Origin: Oscillospiraceae bacterium
GTDB lineage: Bacteria > Bacillota > Clostridia > Oscillospirales > Ruminococcaceae
Assembly (NCBI GenBank): GCA_017550285.1
Contig: JAFZPP010000035.1
Location: 1-51,480, forward strand
Length of the DNA: 51,480 bases
Direction of reading: 5' to 3'
Positions 31,737 to 39,570 of this stretch are shown here, piece by piece. The notes under the pieces are model-generated. The model did not search any database and had not been told where the DNA came from. It worked only from the letters and a program-made list of their open reading frames with translations. Position 1 is the first letter of the stretch; every line of letters begins with the position of its first letter. Made by a program: the position numbers and the translations under genes.

Positions 31737-32287
31737 ATCAGCTCCTCCTTTCTGAGATAGTCTTTCAGTTTATTGCGGGTACGCATCAGCGTCATTTTGA
31801 CGGCGCTGACGCTCATGTGATTTGCTTCTGCGATTGCCTGAACCGGCTCAGACATAAAATACCGCTGCATGAAAATACTGCGCACTTCGGGGGAGAGCGT
31901 CCGGAGCCATGCGGTGAGGGCGTCGATCAGCACACGTTCTTCGACCTGCTTTTCGACCTGCTCACCGGACGGGAGGATTTCCGCAAGCTCATCCAGTGCC
32001 GTCTCAAACTGCGTACCGCCGCGCTTCTGCCGCTGTCTTGCTTTGAGTTTATCCATTGCGGCATGGCGAGTCAGGGAGATCAGATAGGCTTTCAGAGAAT
32101 GCGGCTCTATGGGGTTCCGGCTGTTCCAGACAGCCAGAAGCATATCGCTGACACATTCCTCTGCGTCCTGCGGATTCCCGAGAATGCGGAAGGCAAGCTG
32201 TTTGCAGAGTGTCCCGTAGGTGCTGCGGATTTCATGCAGTGCCAGTTCATCACGTTTCTGCAGCAGCGCAATGATCCGACTGTCCAA
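31733..32287 (-). CDS. ECF-type RNA polymerase sigma factor
   Basis: A 184-residue protein with sigma region 2 (IRSTYGTLCKQLAFRILGNPQDAEECVSDMLLAVW, about 21-55, then LKAYLISLTRHAAMDKLKARQR) and region 4 (LRTLSPEVRSIFMQRYFMSEPVQAIAEANHMSVSAVKMTLMRTRNKLKDYL, about 128-178). Only regions 2 and 4 are present, as in extracytoplasmic-function sigmas. It starts with TTG at 32287 with AAAGGGGTGA upstream, and overlaps the membrane protein gene by 4 bases. The target genes are unknown. Confidence 0.9.
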   Translation of the reverse strand: MDSRIIALLQKRDELALHEIRSTYGTLCKQLAFRILGNPQDAEECVSDMLLAVWNSRNPIEPHSLKAYLISLTRHAAMDKLKARQRQKRGGTQFETALDELAEILPSGEQVEKQVEERVLIDALTAWLRTLSPEVRSIFMQRYFMSEPVQAIAEANHMSVSAVKMTLMRTRNKLKDYLRKEELI

Positions 32288-32342
32288 AATATCACCCCTT
32301 TCTAATTACTATATAGACAAAACACAGTCTCCGGTCACATCT

Positions 32343-32371
32343 ATTATATCTTATTTTTTTGCGGGAATCAA
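32343..32371 (-). promoter_or_regulatory. Promoter of the ECF sigma operon
   Basis: On the minus strand TTGATT (32371-32366), a 17-bp spacer, and TATAAT (32348-32343). A second possible signal just downstream (GTGACC ... GTCTATA, 32338-32312) resembles an ECF-type promoter, but its spacing of 14 is short. Confidence 0.75.
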
Positions 32372-32382
32372 GCCGAACAGCA

Positions 32383-32580
32383 GAGAAAGGAGTTAGGAGA
32401 TAGGAGTTGCGGTATCTGCTTCGCAGATGATTTTGAGATAGTATGTAGGAAGGAGGAAGGAGCAGGGAGGAAGTGCATAAAGAATAAAATGAAGAATAAT
32501 ATTTCAAATCGCGGCGCAGCCGCACCGTAATTTCTCATTCCTAATTTCTCATTTCTCATTCTGATTTTCATTCTTCTCCC
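32383..32580. other. Low-complexity purine/pyrimidine spacer
   Basis: Non-coding. A purine run (gagaaaggagttaggag type, 32383-32470) and a pyrimidine run (CTCATTCCTAATTTCTC type, 32533-32580) are roughly inverted copies of each other, flanking the small hairpin ATCTGC-TTC-GCAGAT. No gene or promoter is seen inside. Confidence 0.6.
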
Positions 32581-32581
32581 A

Positions 32582-32610
32582 TTGAAATTTCACCGGAAAT
32601 ATGCTATAAT
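32582..32610 (+). promoter_or_regulatory. Promoter of the TerB/ATPase defence genes
   Basis: TTGAAA (32582-32587), a 17-bp spacer, and TATAAT (32605-32610), with AAGGAG at 32631-32636 ahead of the start codon. Confidence 0.8.
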
Positions 32611-32648
32611 AAAGTAGTATGTCATCGTGAAAGGAGACACCGGCTGCA

Positions 32649-34271
32649 ATGAGCATGATGAGTCTTTTGAAACGGCTGTTCCGCGCCGCAGGAGAAGCAT
32701 ATCTCGATGAAAAGCTGCCTGCATCCAAGCCGCGGCAGTCCGCATCCGGCAGCAGGAGAAAAACGGCTGCAAAGAAACCGGCATCCGCTGCGCGAAAGCC
32801 CGCATCCCAGTCGGCGCGCCGCAAAACCGGTACGGCTTCGCATTCGGCGAAGGTCTACAGTGATCAGTCGATCCTTGCAAATCCGGCTGGCATGTTCACG
32901 CCGGTGCCGCAGCAGCTCCGTCAGATGCGCACGCTCTCCGGCTACAACAATCTCGACGGCACGCGCTCTATGGAAAGTCTGTTCTATCAGCAGGGCAAAT
33001 TCATGGAGCAGTATACAGACGATTATCACGAGCCGGTGCAGTGCGGCAGAGCGGTGCCGATGTACTATAACATGAAGGATCATGAGCTGCGCGCATATTT
33101 CACATGGCGCACGCTCTACCGGCAGGGCGCACTGCCTGCTTCACAGAATGCATTTCTGCTGCTTTATGCCTATGAGATTCTGAATCTGATCGGATTTTCG
33201 TCGGCGGAGTCTGCGTATGATGCGCTCGGGAATCTGCTGCGCGATTACGGCGAGCAGTTCCCGTCAGTGAAGAAATCACTGCTGCGCTGGATGCCCGATT
33301 TTGCCGCATATTATCATCTGCCTTACCGTCTCGAGGATGAAAAAGAGGCGGCAGAGATTACGGTTCTGCGCCACAGCTCCCATTCGGCAGAGAAGCTGCT
33401 GCTCGCGCTCGATACGCTCTCGAAATATCATATCAAGGATTCCAAGCTGTATCTTGCGGAGAAGGAAAAGGTCTCTGAACTGCTGAAAGCGGTGTATCAG
33501 GCAATGCTGATGCATTACGCAGAGCAGAAGAATCAGTCATTTTCGGCGTATCTGCTCGGCGAACAGAGCCGCGCAGAGCATCTGATGTTTGAGGGCGCCG
33601 TATTCTGTCACCGCAGCATTCAGGCGGACGGCAGCTACCGTCTTTCGCCGCTCTGCGTCTATCACTGCTGCAAAGGAAAATGGGCGAAGGAAACATTCTG
33701 CTCCAAGCCGCATACCGACCGAGTCGGCGCACTGCTCCGCACCTTCGATGCGATGCTGCGCGAAAAGCTGAATTTCAAAGGGAAGCTGAAATCCGGCGAA
33801 TTGCCCGAGGGCGATGCGGAGATCATCCGGAAAGCAATCGACGACTGGTTTGCAGAGCAGGCGCGCAAAAATGCGCCGGTCATTACGCTGAATGAAGCAG
33901 AGCTTGCGGAAATCCGGAAGGCTGCCGAACATACAACCGATATGCTGACGCTGCCGGAGGATGAGATCACCGAAGCCGCTGCACCGGTCCCCGAACCGGC
34001 AGCGCCCGATGAAGACGATGAACCCGACGACAGCGAGATTCCCGATCTGCCGCTGAGCGCACCGGCAATGGCGCTGCTGATCTGCCTTGCGACGGGCGAA
34101 TCCTATCAGCCGCTTGTCGATGCCGGACAGATGCTTTCGGTCTTGGCGGATGAGATCAACGAGAACCTCTATGACAGCTTCGGGGATACGATCATCGAAA
34201 TGCAGGATGACGGTACGCCGGTGCTGATTGAAGATTATCTGGATGATGTGAAAGGAATGCTGGAAACATGA
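32649..34271 (+). CDS. TerB-N/TerB-C domain protein, SngA-like component of a Shango-type defence system
   Basis: The 540-residue protein has a basic, disordered N-terminus of about 65 residues. A TerB-N-like domain follows (about 85-300), recognised by Y-N-M-KDHELRAYFTWRTLYRQG and NAFLLLYAYEILNLIGF. A middle helical part and an acidic Pro-rich linker (about 440-470) lead to a TerB-C-like C-terminus. These domains occur in tellurite-type stress loci and in phage-defence loci. Directly downstream is a BrxD-like ATPase and, further on, an Lhr/BrxHII-like helicase; TerB protein plus ATPase plus helicase is the composition of the Shango system (SngA, SngB, SngC). Its precise role is unknown. It overlaps the ATPase gene by 4 bases (ATGA). 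Confidence 0.82.
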   Translation: MSMMSLLKRLFRAAGEAYLDEKLPASKPRQSASGSRRKTAAKKPASAARKPASQSARRKTGTASHSAKVYSDQSILANPAGMFTPVPQQLRQMRTLSGYNNLDGTRSMESLFYQQGKFMEQYTDDYHEPVQCGRAVPMYYNMKDHELRAYFTWRTLYRQGALPASQNAFLLLYAYEILNLIGFSSAESAYDALGNLLRDYGEQFPSVKKSLLRWMPDFAAYYHLPYRLEDEKEAAEITVLRHSSHSAEKLLLALDTLSKYHIKDSKLYLAEKEKVSELLKAVYQAMLMHYAEQKNQSFSAYLLGEQSRAEHLMFEGAVFCHRSIQADGSYRLSPLCVYHCCKGKWAKETFCSKPHTDRVGALLRTFDAMLREKLNFKGKLKSGELPEGDAEIIRKAIDDWFAEQARKNAPVITLNEAELAEIRKAAEHTTDMLTLPEDEITEAAAPVPEPAAPDEDDEPDDSEIPDLPLSAPAMALLICLATGESYQPLVDAGQMLSVLADEINENLYDSFGDTIIEMQDDGTPVLIEDYLDDVKGMLET

Positions 34272-35587
34272 ATATCCCGAAACGAATGGCAGGCGCGGTG
34301 ATCCATGCGCTTCAGGGCGGCGTTGTGCCGCGCATCGGACTGCAATATATTGCGGTCGGCAGAGAGAAGGAGATCGAAGCGCTGCTGCATGATATCGGCG
34401 TCATGGCAGACGGCGGTGCATCGTTCCGGTTCATCAGCGGAAAATACGGCAGCGGCAAGAGCTTCCTGCTGCAAACGGTACGCAATTACGCAATGGACAG
34501 AGGCTTTGCCGTCTGTGACGCAGACCTTTCGCCGGAGCGCAGATTGCAGGGCGCGAACGGGCAGGGCATTGCGACCTATAAGGAACTGATGCAGAATCTC
34601 TCGACGAAAACGAAGCCGGACGGCGGCGCGCTTTCGCTGATTCTCGACCGCTGGATCAACGGCATCCGGACGAATGTCGCGGCGGAAAGCGGACTGGAGC
34701 TGACCGATCCTGAATTTCATAAGCAGGTCGAAAAGCAGATTTATCAGACGGTCGATTCGCTGAGCTGCCTTGTCCACGGCTTTGATTTTGCGACGCTGCT
34801 GCGCATTTACTATCAGTCCTTTGTCAATGACGATGCGGAAACGAAGGCGAAGGTCATCAAGTGGTTCCGCGGCGAATATCAGAACAAGACCGAGGCGAAA
34901 AATGATCTCGGCGTGAGCATCTGTATCCGCGACGATGACTGGTACGAATATATCAAGCTGTTTGCGATGTTCTTAAAGCAGGCAGGCTATCAGGGGCTGA
35001 TTGTGCTCGTCGATGAGCTGGTCAATCTCTATAAGATTCCGCAGAGCATTTCGCGCGAGAAGAACTACGAAAAAATCCTGACAATGTACAATGACACGAT
35101 GCAGGGCAAGGCGCAGTATCTCGGCATTGTGATGTGCGGAACGCCGCAGTGCATGGAGGACCCGCGGCGCGGCATTTACAGCTATGAGGCGCTGCGTTCC
35201 CGTCTGGTTGACGGCAAATACTGCGACGGACAGAACAATCTGCATGCACCGATTATCCGCTTAGAGCCGCTGAGCTATGCCGAAATGCGTATTCTGGTCG
35301 AGAAGCTGGCGGAGATTCATGCGGTGCTCTATGATTATGAGCAGATTGTCACTGCGGCGGATATGGATGCCTTCATCAAGATCGAGTACGGCAGAATCGG
35401 CGCGGACAGCAATCTGACGCCGCGTGAGGTGATCCGTGACTTTATCGAAGTGCTGGATATCATGCAGCAGCATCCGGGCAGCACGGTCGCCGGACTGCTC
35501 GGCGGCGATGCAGGCTTCACCTATGCGCCGACCACCCTCGAGGAGCAGGAGACCGTCGAGGACGAATATGCGGAATTTACCGTATAA
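34268..35587 (+). CDS. BrxD-like P-loop ATPase (DUF2791), SngB-like
   Basis: The 439-residue protein has an AAA/ORC-like P-loop with Walker A GKYGSGKS at 58-65 and Walker B LIVLVDEL with Asp249-Glu250. It resembles the BREX ATP-binding protein BrxD (DUF2791), including the N-terminal RMAGAVIHALQGGVVPRIGLQYIAVGREKEI segment and the C-terminal LTPREVIRDFIEVLDI block, which looks like a winged-helix remnant. In defence systems such ATPases are thought to load or power a partner helicase. It is translationally coupled to the TerB protein. The helicase is 1.7 kb away rather than adjacent. Confidence 0.87.
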   Translation: MNIPKRMAGAVIHALQGGVVPRIGLQYIAVGREKEIEALLHDIGVMADGGASFRFISGKYGSGKSFLLQTVRNYAMDRGFAVCDADLSPERRLQGANGQGIATYKELMQNLSTKTKPDGGALSLILDRWINGIRTNVAAESGLELTDPEFHKQVEKQIYQTVDSLSCLVHGFDFATLLRIYYQSFVNDDAETKAKVIKWFRGEYQNKTEAKNDLGVSICIRDDDWYEYIKLFAMFLKQAGYQGLIVLVDELVNLYKIPQSISREKNYEKILTMYNDTMQGKAQYLGIVMCGTPQCMEDPRRGIYSYEALRSRLVDGKYCDGQNNLHAPIIRLEPLSYAEMRILVEKLAEIHAVLYDYEQIVTAADMDAFIKIEYGRIGADSNLTPREVIRDFIEVLDIMQQHPGSTVAGLLGGDAGFTYAPTTLEEQETVEDEYAEFTV

Positions 35588-35648
35588 AAAGCACGATCCG
35601 CGGACAATCCGCGTATCCATATATTCATTAACCAAAGGAGATTTTAAC

Positions 35649-36305
35649 ATGAGATTCAGAAAGAGAGCGCTGCTGAGTGCAGCTATGATGTTGATTATGA
35701 CCGCCGGTATGGCAGGCTGCGGCAATACGCAGCAGAATGATCCGGCAGCGGATATCAAGGAGGAAGTCAAGCTGAATGACAAGCAGTTTGTCATTACGCT
35801 GTATCCGGAATATGCGCCTGCCACCTGCGAGAACTTTGAAAAGCTCGTGAATGACGGCTTCTATGACGGCATCATTTTCCACCGTGTCATTGCAGACTTC
35901 ATGGCGCAGGGCGGCGACCCGACCGGTACCGGCATGGGCGGCAGCGACCAGAACATCAAGGGCGAATTCAAGAACAACGGCGTGGACAATCAGCTTTCGC
36001 ATACGCGCGGCGTGGTTTCCATGGCAAGATCGGCTGATCCGGACAGCGCATCCAGCCAGTTCTTCATCTGCTATACGGATTCCTGCAATTTCCTTGACGG
36101 CGATTATGCAGCATTCGGCAAGGTGACCGAGGGTATGGAGGTTGTCGATGACTTCCTCAAGGTCGAGCGCGATATGAGCAGCAACGGCGAGCTTTCCGTT
36201 CCGCAGACACCGATTACAATGGACAAGGTAGAGATGTACGCAAAGGATTCCGAGGGTCATGACCGCGTTCTGGTCACGATGAAGGACTTTCTGCCGAAGA
36301 AATAA
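35649..36305 (+). CDS. Secreted lipoprotein peptidyl-prolyl cis-trans isomerase (cyclophilin type)
   Basis: The 218-residue protein has a signal peptide ending in the lipobox MAG-Cys24, so it is predicted to be lipid-anchored outside the membrane. The cyclophilin domain begins about residue 43 (FVITLYPEYAPATCENFEKLVNDGFYDGIIFHRVIADFMAQGGDPTGTG), with FHRV-F-MQGGD active-site features and ASSQFFI. Its task is folding of secreted proteins, possibly including the giant dockerin protease downstream, which is speculation. Start at 35649 with AAAGGAG upstream. It lies 61 bp after the ATPase gene in the same direction and separates it from the helicase, an unusual insertion. Confidence 0.95.
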   Translation: MRFRKRALLSAAMMLIMTAGMAGCGNTQQNDPAADIKEEVKLNDKQFVITLYPEYAPATCENFEKLVNDGFYDGIIFHRVIADFMAQGGDPTGTGMGGSDQNIKGEFKNNGVDNQLSHTRGVVSMARSADPDSASSQFFICYTDSCNFLDGDYAAFGKVTEGMEVVDDFLKVERDMSSNGELSVPQTPITMDKVEMYAKDSEGHDRVLVTMKDFLPKK

Positions 36306-36309
36306 GAAA

Positions 36310-36342
36310 AACGGCAGGGATCTGATTCAGGTCCCTGCCGTT
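36310..36342. terminator. Terminator between the cyclophilin and XRE genes
   Basis: AACGGCAGGGA (36310-36320) pairs with TCCCTGCCGTT (36332-36342). The T-run is on the leftward strand, so it best terminates the XRE transcript, though it can also slow rightward transcription. Confidence 0.8.
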
Positions 36343-36397
36343 CCGGAAAATACCGTGTAACGATTTATGCGTATTTGCGGTCTGTTTATATGAAGGC

Positions 36398-36610
36398 TCA
36401 TTCCGCTTCTTCCACAAATTCCAGTATATCACCCGGCTGACAGTGCAGCGCGAGGCAGATCGCATTCAGCGTGGAGAAGCGGATTGCACTGACCTTTCCG
36501 GTTTTGAGCTTCGAGAGATTGACATTGCTGACGCCGACCTTCTCGCTCAGCTCGTTGAGACTCATTTTTCTGTCCGCCATGACGCGGTCAAGCCGTAAAA
36601 TAATCGCCAT
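36398..36610 (-). CDS. Small XRE-family helix-turn-helix regulator (YozG-like)
   Basis: A 70-residue protein that is almost only a Cro/C1-type HTH: MAIILRLDRVMADRKMSLNELSEKVGVSNVNLSKLKTGKVSAIRFSTLNAICLALHCQPGDIL. It matches the small XRE regulators that accompany DUF2975 membrane proteins in Firmicutes. It lies 8 bp after the DUF2975 gene. It could bind the repeated TTTATCGTTWATC sites at 37182-37277, but this is inference. Confidence 0.92.
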   Translation of the reverse strand: MAIILRLDRVMADRKMSLNELSEKVGVSNVNLSKLKTGKVSAIRFSTLNAICLALHCQPGDILEFVEEAE

Positions 36611-36618
36611 ACTGCACC

Positions 36619-37089
36619 TCACAGAGTTTCGTCGGATTCCTGCTGAAGCATTGCACCGTAGCGGATCGTATGTGCGATAAACAGGAACAGCAGACCTACC
36701 ACAAGCGTTCTGGATGCTTCTACAATACATGGCATGACCGTTCCGCAAAGCACGAACGCCGCACCCGTCATCACCGCGGCATCCAGCAGAAACACCGCGC
36801 CGATGATGCGTACAAAGCGTGCATTTTTTGCCGTAAACGGGATACCGTTCTGTGCAATGCGGAAAAACATCAATGCCGCGATTGCCATGATGACGGTACT
36901 GATGCAGTATGAAACCAACGACTGTAAATACGCAAACCGCCCGTAGTTATCCGTGATGTTGAAGCCGACTCCCTTCCACAGAAAGACCGCAGCGATGATT
37001 ACGACATTGAAGAGTGATGCCAGAACGCAGACAATCCCGATCCAAAGGCTGCCCTTTTTGAGTTTTTCGATAATATGATCTTTGCTCAT
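36619..37089 (-). CDS. DUF2975 family membrane protein
   Basis: The 156-residue protein has four predicted membrane helices, around residues 17-38 (IGIVCVLASLFNVVIIAAVF), 58-77, 93-112 and 121-140, and the family feature FRIAQNGIPFTAKNARFVRIIGAVFLL. DUF2975 proteins are of unknown function and nearly always come with a YozG-type regulator, as here. The pair is leftward and divergent from the helicase gene, with a consensus promoter upstream. Confidence 0.9.
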   Translation of the reverse strand: MSKDHIIEKLKKGSLWIGIVCVLASLFNVVIIAAVFLWKGVGFNITDNYGRFAYLQSLVSYCISTVIMAIAALMFFRIAQNGIPFTAKNARFVRIIGAVFLLDAAVMTGAAFVLCGTVMPCIVEASRTLVVGLLFLFIAHTIRYGAMLQQESDETL

Positions 37090-37143
37090 TGCTTTTTCCT
37101 CCGAAAATGATTTTGCGGAGCCGTTCCTCTCTCCGTTGCTTGC

Positions 37144-37172
37144 AGTATAGCACGGAAATTTATGTTTGTCAA
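37144..37172 (-). promoter_or_regulatory. Promoter of the DUF2975/XRE operon
   Basis: On the minus strand TTGACA (37172-37167), a 17-bp spacer, and TATACT (37149-37144). The site TTTATCGTTAATC lies just upstream. Confidence 0.88.
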
Positions 37173-37181
37173 CTAGAATTT

Positions 37182-37277
37182 AACGATTAACGATAAATAT
37201 TATATGTTTGCACAATCCGGCATGACGGATTGACAGGCACCTTTATGCATTTTGTCATTAAATTTTTATCGTTTATC
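37182..37277. promoter_or_regulatory. Inverted pair of TTTATCGTTWATC sites around the helicase promoter
   Basis: On the minus strand 37197-37185 reads TTTATCGTTAATC; on the plus strand 37265-37277 reads TTTATCGTTTATC (12 of 13 identical, opposite orientation, about 67 bp apart). Between them TTGACA (37230-37235) and TGTCAT (37253-37258) form a possible helicase promoter with 17-bp spacing. The arrangement looks like an operator pair controlling both divergent units. Confidence 0.6.
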
Positions 37278-37303
37278 ATAAAATATACGGAGGGACAATG
37301 CGC

Positions 37304-39544
37304 ATGGATGCATTTGAACGCTATGCCCCCTTTATTCAGGAATATATTTACCGTTCGGGCTGGGAGAAGCTCAGAGCGGTACAGGTCGCGGCTGCGGATG
37401 CAATTTTCAATACTGAGGATAATGTCCTGATTTCGGCATCGACGGCATCGGGCAAGACCGAGGCGGCTTTTTTTCCCGTGCTGACGCTGCTGGAGGAGAA
37501 TCCGCCTGCTTCTGTCGGCGCGATCTATATTGCGCCGCTGAAAGCGCTCATCAACGATCAGTTCAGTCGCATGACAGAGCTTTGTGAACCTGCGGATATC
37601 AAGGTCTGGCGCTGGCACGGCGACGTCGGACAGTCGCAGAAGGCGAAGCTACTGAAAAATCCGTCCGGCATTCTGCAAATTACGCCGGAGTCGCTCGAAG
37701 CGCTGATGCTGCATAAGCATGCGATGATTCCGGCGCTGTTCCGCGATCTGCGCTTTGTTATCATCGACGAGGTGCATTCATTGCTGCGCGGCGACCGCGG
37801 CGGGCAGACGCTTTGCCTGATTGAACGGCTCTCGGATTTATCCGGCGCAAAACCGCGCAGAATCGGACTTTCCGCGACGATCGGCGACATTGAGCAGACT
37901 GCGGAATATCTTGGAACAGGCTCGGGCAGAAATACGGTTATCCCGCAGATTGCTGCGCAGAAATCGACATGGCGGCTTTCGATGGAGCATTTTTATGCAA
38001 TGGATACGCAGGCGGCGGAGGGCAAAGAGGTCGATGCACCGGAGCCGCTGGAGCAGGAAACCGACCATGCGCCGAACCACGCTGACCCTGCATACGGCTA
38101 TATTTTTTCGCATACGCAGGGGAAAAAATGTCTTGTGTTTGTCAATTCGCGCGAGGAATGCGAAGCGGTGACAACCTCGCTGCGGCAATACTGCGAATGG
38201 AATGACGAGCCGGACAGATTCCTGATTCACCACGGCAATCTGTCGGCAGCGATCCGCGAGACAGCGGAGGCGGTCATGAAGGACGAGGAGCAGATTCTGA
38301 CGACGGTCACGACCGCGACGCTCGAGCTCGGCATTGATATCGGAAAGCTGGAGCGCGCTTTTCAGCTTGATGCACCGTTTACGGTCTCCTCGTTCTTGCA
38401 GCGCATGGGACGCACCGGCAGGCGCGGTCTGCCGCCGGAGATGTGGTTTGTGATGCGTGAGGAGGAGCCGGAGGCGCGCGCGATGCTGCCCTCGACGGTG
38501 CCGTGGAAGCTGTTGCAGGGGATCGCGCTCGTGCAGCTTTATGCGGAGGAGCACTGGGTTGAGCCGCCGAAGCTCGACCGTCTGCCGTTCAGCCTGCTCT
38601 ATCATCAGACCATGAGCACGCTTGCCGCAAACGGTGAAATGACACCGGCGCAGCTTGCGGGCAGAGTGCTGAAATTGCAGCCGTTTCACCGCATTACGCA
38701 GGATGATTACCGCATTCTGCTGCGGCATCTGATTGAGAAGGATCATATTCAGCGCACGGAGCGCGGCGGTCTGATTGCAGGACTTGCCGGTGAGCGCGTC
38801 ATCAACAACTATAAATTTTATGCGGTATTTCAGGACAGCGAGGAATTTACGGTGCGTTCCGAATCACAGGAGATCGGAACGATTGTGCAGCCGCCGCCTG
38901 CCGGTGAAAAGATTGCGATTGCAGGACATGTGTGGGTCGTCGATGAGGTCGATTTTGACCGCCATGTTGTCTACTGTACCATGGTCAAGGGCAAGGTGCC
39001 GGCGTATTTCGGCGACTGTCCCGGCGATATCCAGACGAAGATTCTCGAGCGGATGCATCAGGTTTTGCAGGAGGATCAGCAGTATCCTTACCTGATGAAA
39101 AATGCGGTTGCGCGGCTGGAGCTTGCCCGTCATACGGCGGCGAATTCCGGCTTGCTGGAGGAGCCGCTGATCTGTCTCGGCGGCGATATGTGGGCGCTGT
39201 TCCCGTGGCTCGGCAGCTATGCATTTCTGGCAATGGAGCGTTTCCTGAAGGTGAAATGTGCGCAGAGGCTGTTTTTATCGGGACTGTCGCCGTCCAGACC
39301 GTATTTCCTGACATTTAAGATGAAGGTCGGCAAGGCGGAGTTTTTCCGGATTCTTGCAGAAGCGGCACAGGAGGCGTTTGATCCGATGGATTTGGTCTAT
39401 CCGGATGAGATTCCGCTTTTTGAGAAATATGATGAGTATGTTCCGGCGGAGCTGGTGCGCAAGGGCTTTGCATACGGCATTCTTGCCGTCGATGAGATGA
39501 AGGCGCGCATTCAGCAATGGTCTGAAAAATATACGGCAGGCTGA
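37304..39544 (+). CDS. Lhr/BrxHII-like DEAD/DEAH-box helicase, SngC-like
   Basis: The 746-residue superfamily 2 helicase has Walker A ASTASGKTEAA with Lys51, Walker B DEVH at 155-158, motif III SAT, motif V LELGIDIG and motif VI QRMGRTGRRG (366-375). It has a long C-terminal region as in Lhr-type and BrxHII proteins (winged-helix and beta-rich parts). This is the helicase part of Shango-like and related defence loci. The start at 37304 is preferred because GGAGGG is 9 bases away; ATG at 37298 would have a 3-base spacer. It is divergent from DUF2975/XRE and ends 26 bp before the dockerin protease. Confidence 0.9.
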   Translation: MDAFERYAPFIQEYIYRSGWEKLRAVQVAAADAIFNTEDNVLISASTASGKTEAAFFPVLTLLEENPPASVGAIYIAPLKALINDQFSRMTELCEPADIKVWRWHGDVGQSQKAKLLKNPSGILQITPESLEALMLHKHAMIPALFRDLRFVIIDEVHSLLRGDRGGQTLCLIERLSDLSGAKPRRIGLSATIGDIEQTAEYLGTGSGRNTVIPQIAAQKSTWRLSMEHFYAMDTQAAEGKEVDAPEPLEQETDHAPNHADPAYGYIFSHTQGKKCLVFVNSREECEAVTTSLRQYCEWNDEPDRFLIHHGNLSAAIRETAEAVMKDEEQILTTVTTATLELGIDIGKLERAFQLDAPFTVSSFLQRMGRTGRRGLPPEMWFVMREEEPEARAMLPSTVPWKLLQGIALVQLYAEEHWVEPPKLDRLPFSLLYHQTMSTLAANGEMTPAQLAGRVLKLQPFHRITQDDYRILLRHLIEKDHIQRTERGGLIAGLAGERVINNYKFYAVFQDSEEFTVRSESQEIGTIVQPPPAGEKIAIAGHVWVVDEVDFDRHVVYCTMVKGKVPAYFGDCPGDIQTKILERMHQVLQEDQQYPYLMKNAVARLELARHTAANSGLLEEPLICLGGDMWALFPWLGSYAFLAMERFLKVKCAQRLFLSGLSPSRPYFLTFKMKVGKAEFFRILAEAAQEAFDPMDLVYPDEIPLFEKYDEYVPAELVRKGFAYGILAVDEMKARIQQWSEKYTAG

Positions 39545-39570
39545 CCGGAATACTGCGGGGAGAAATGGAT

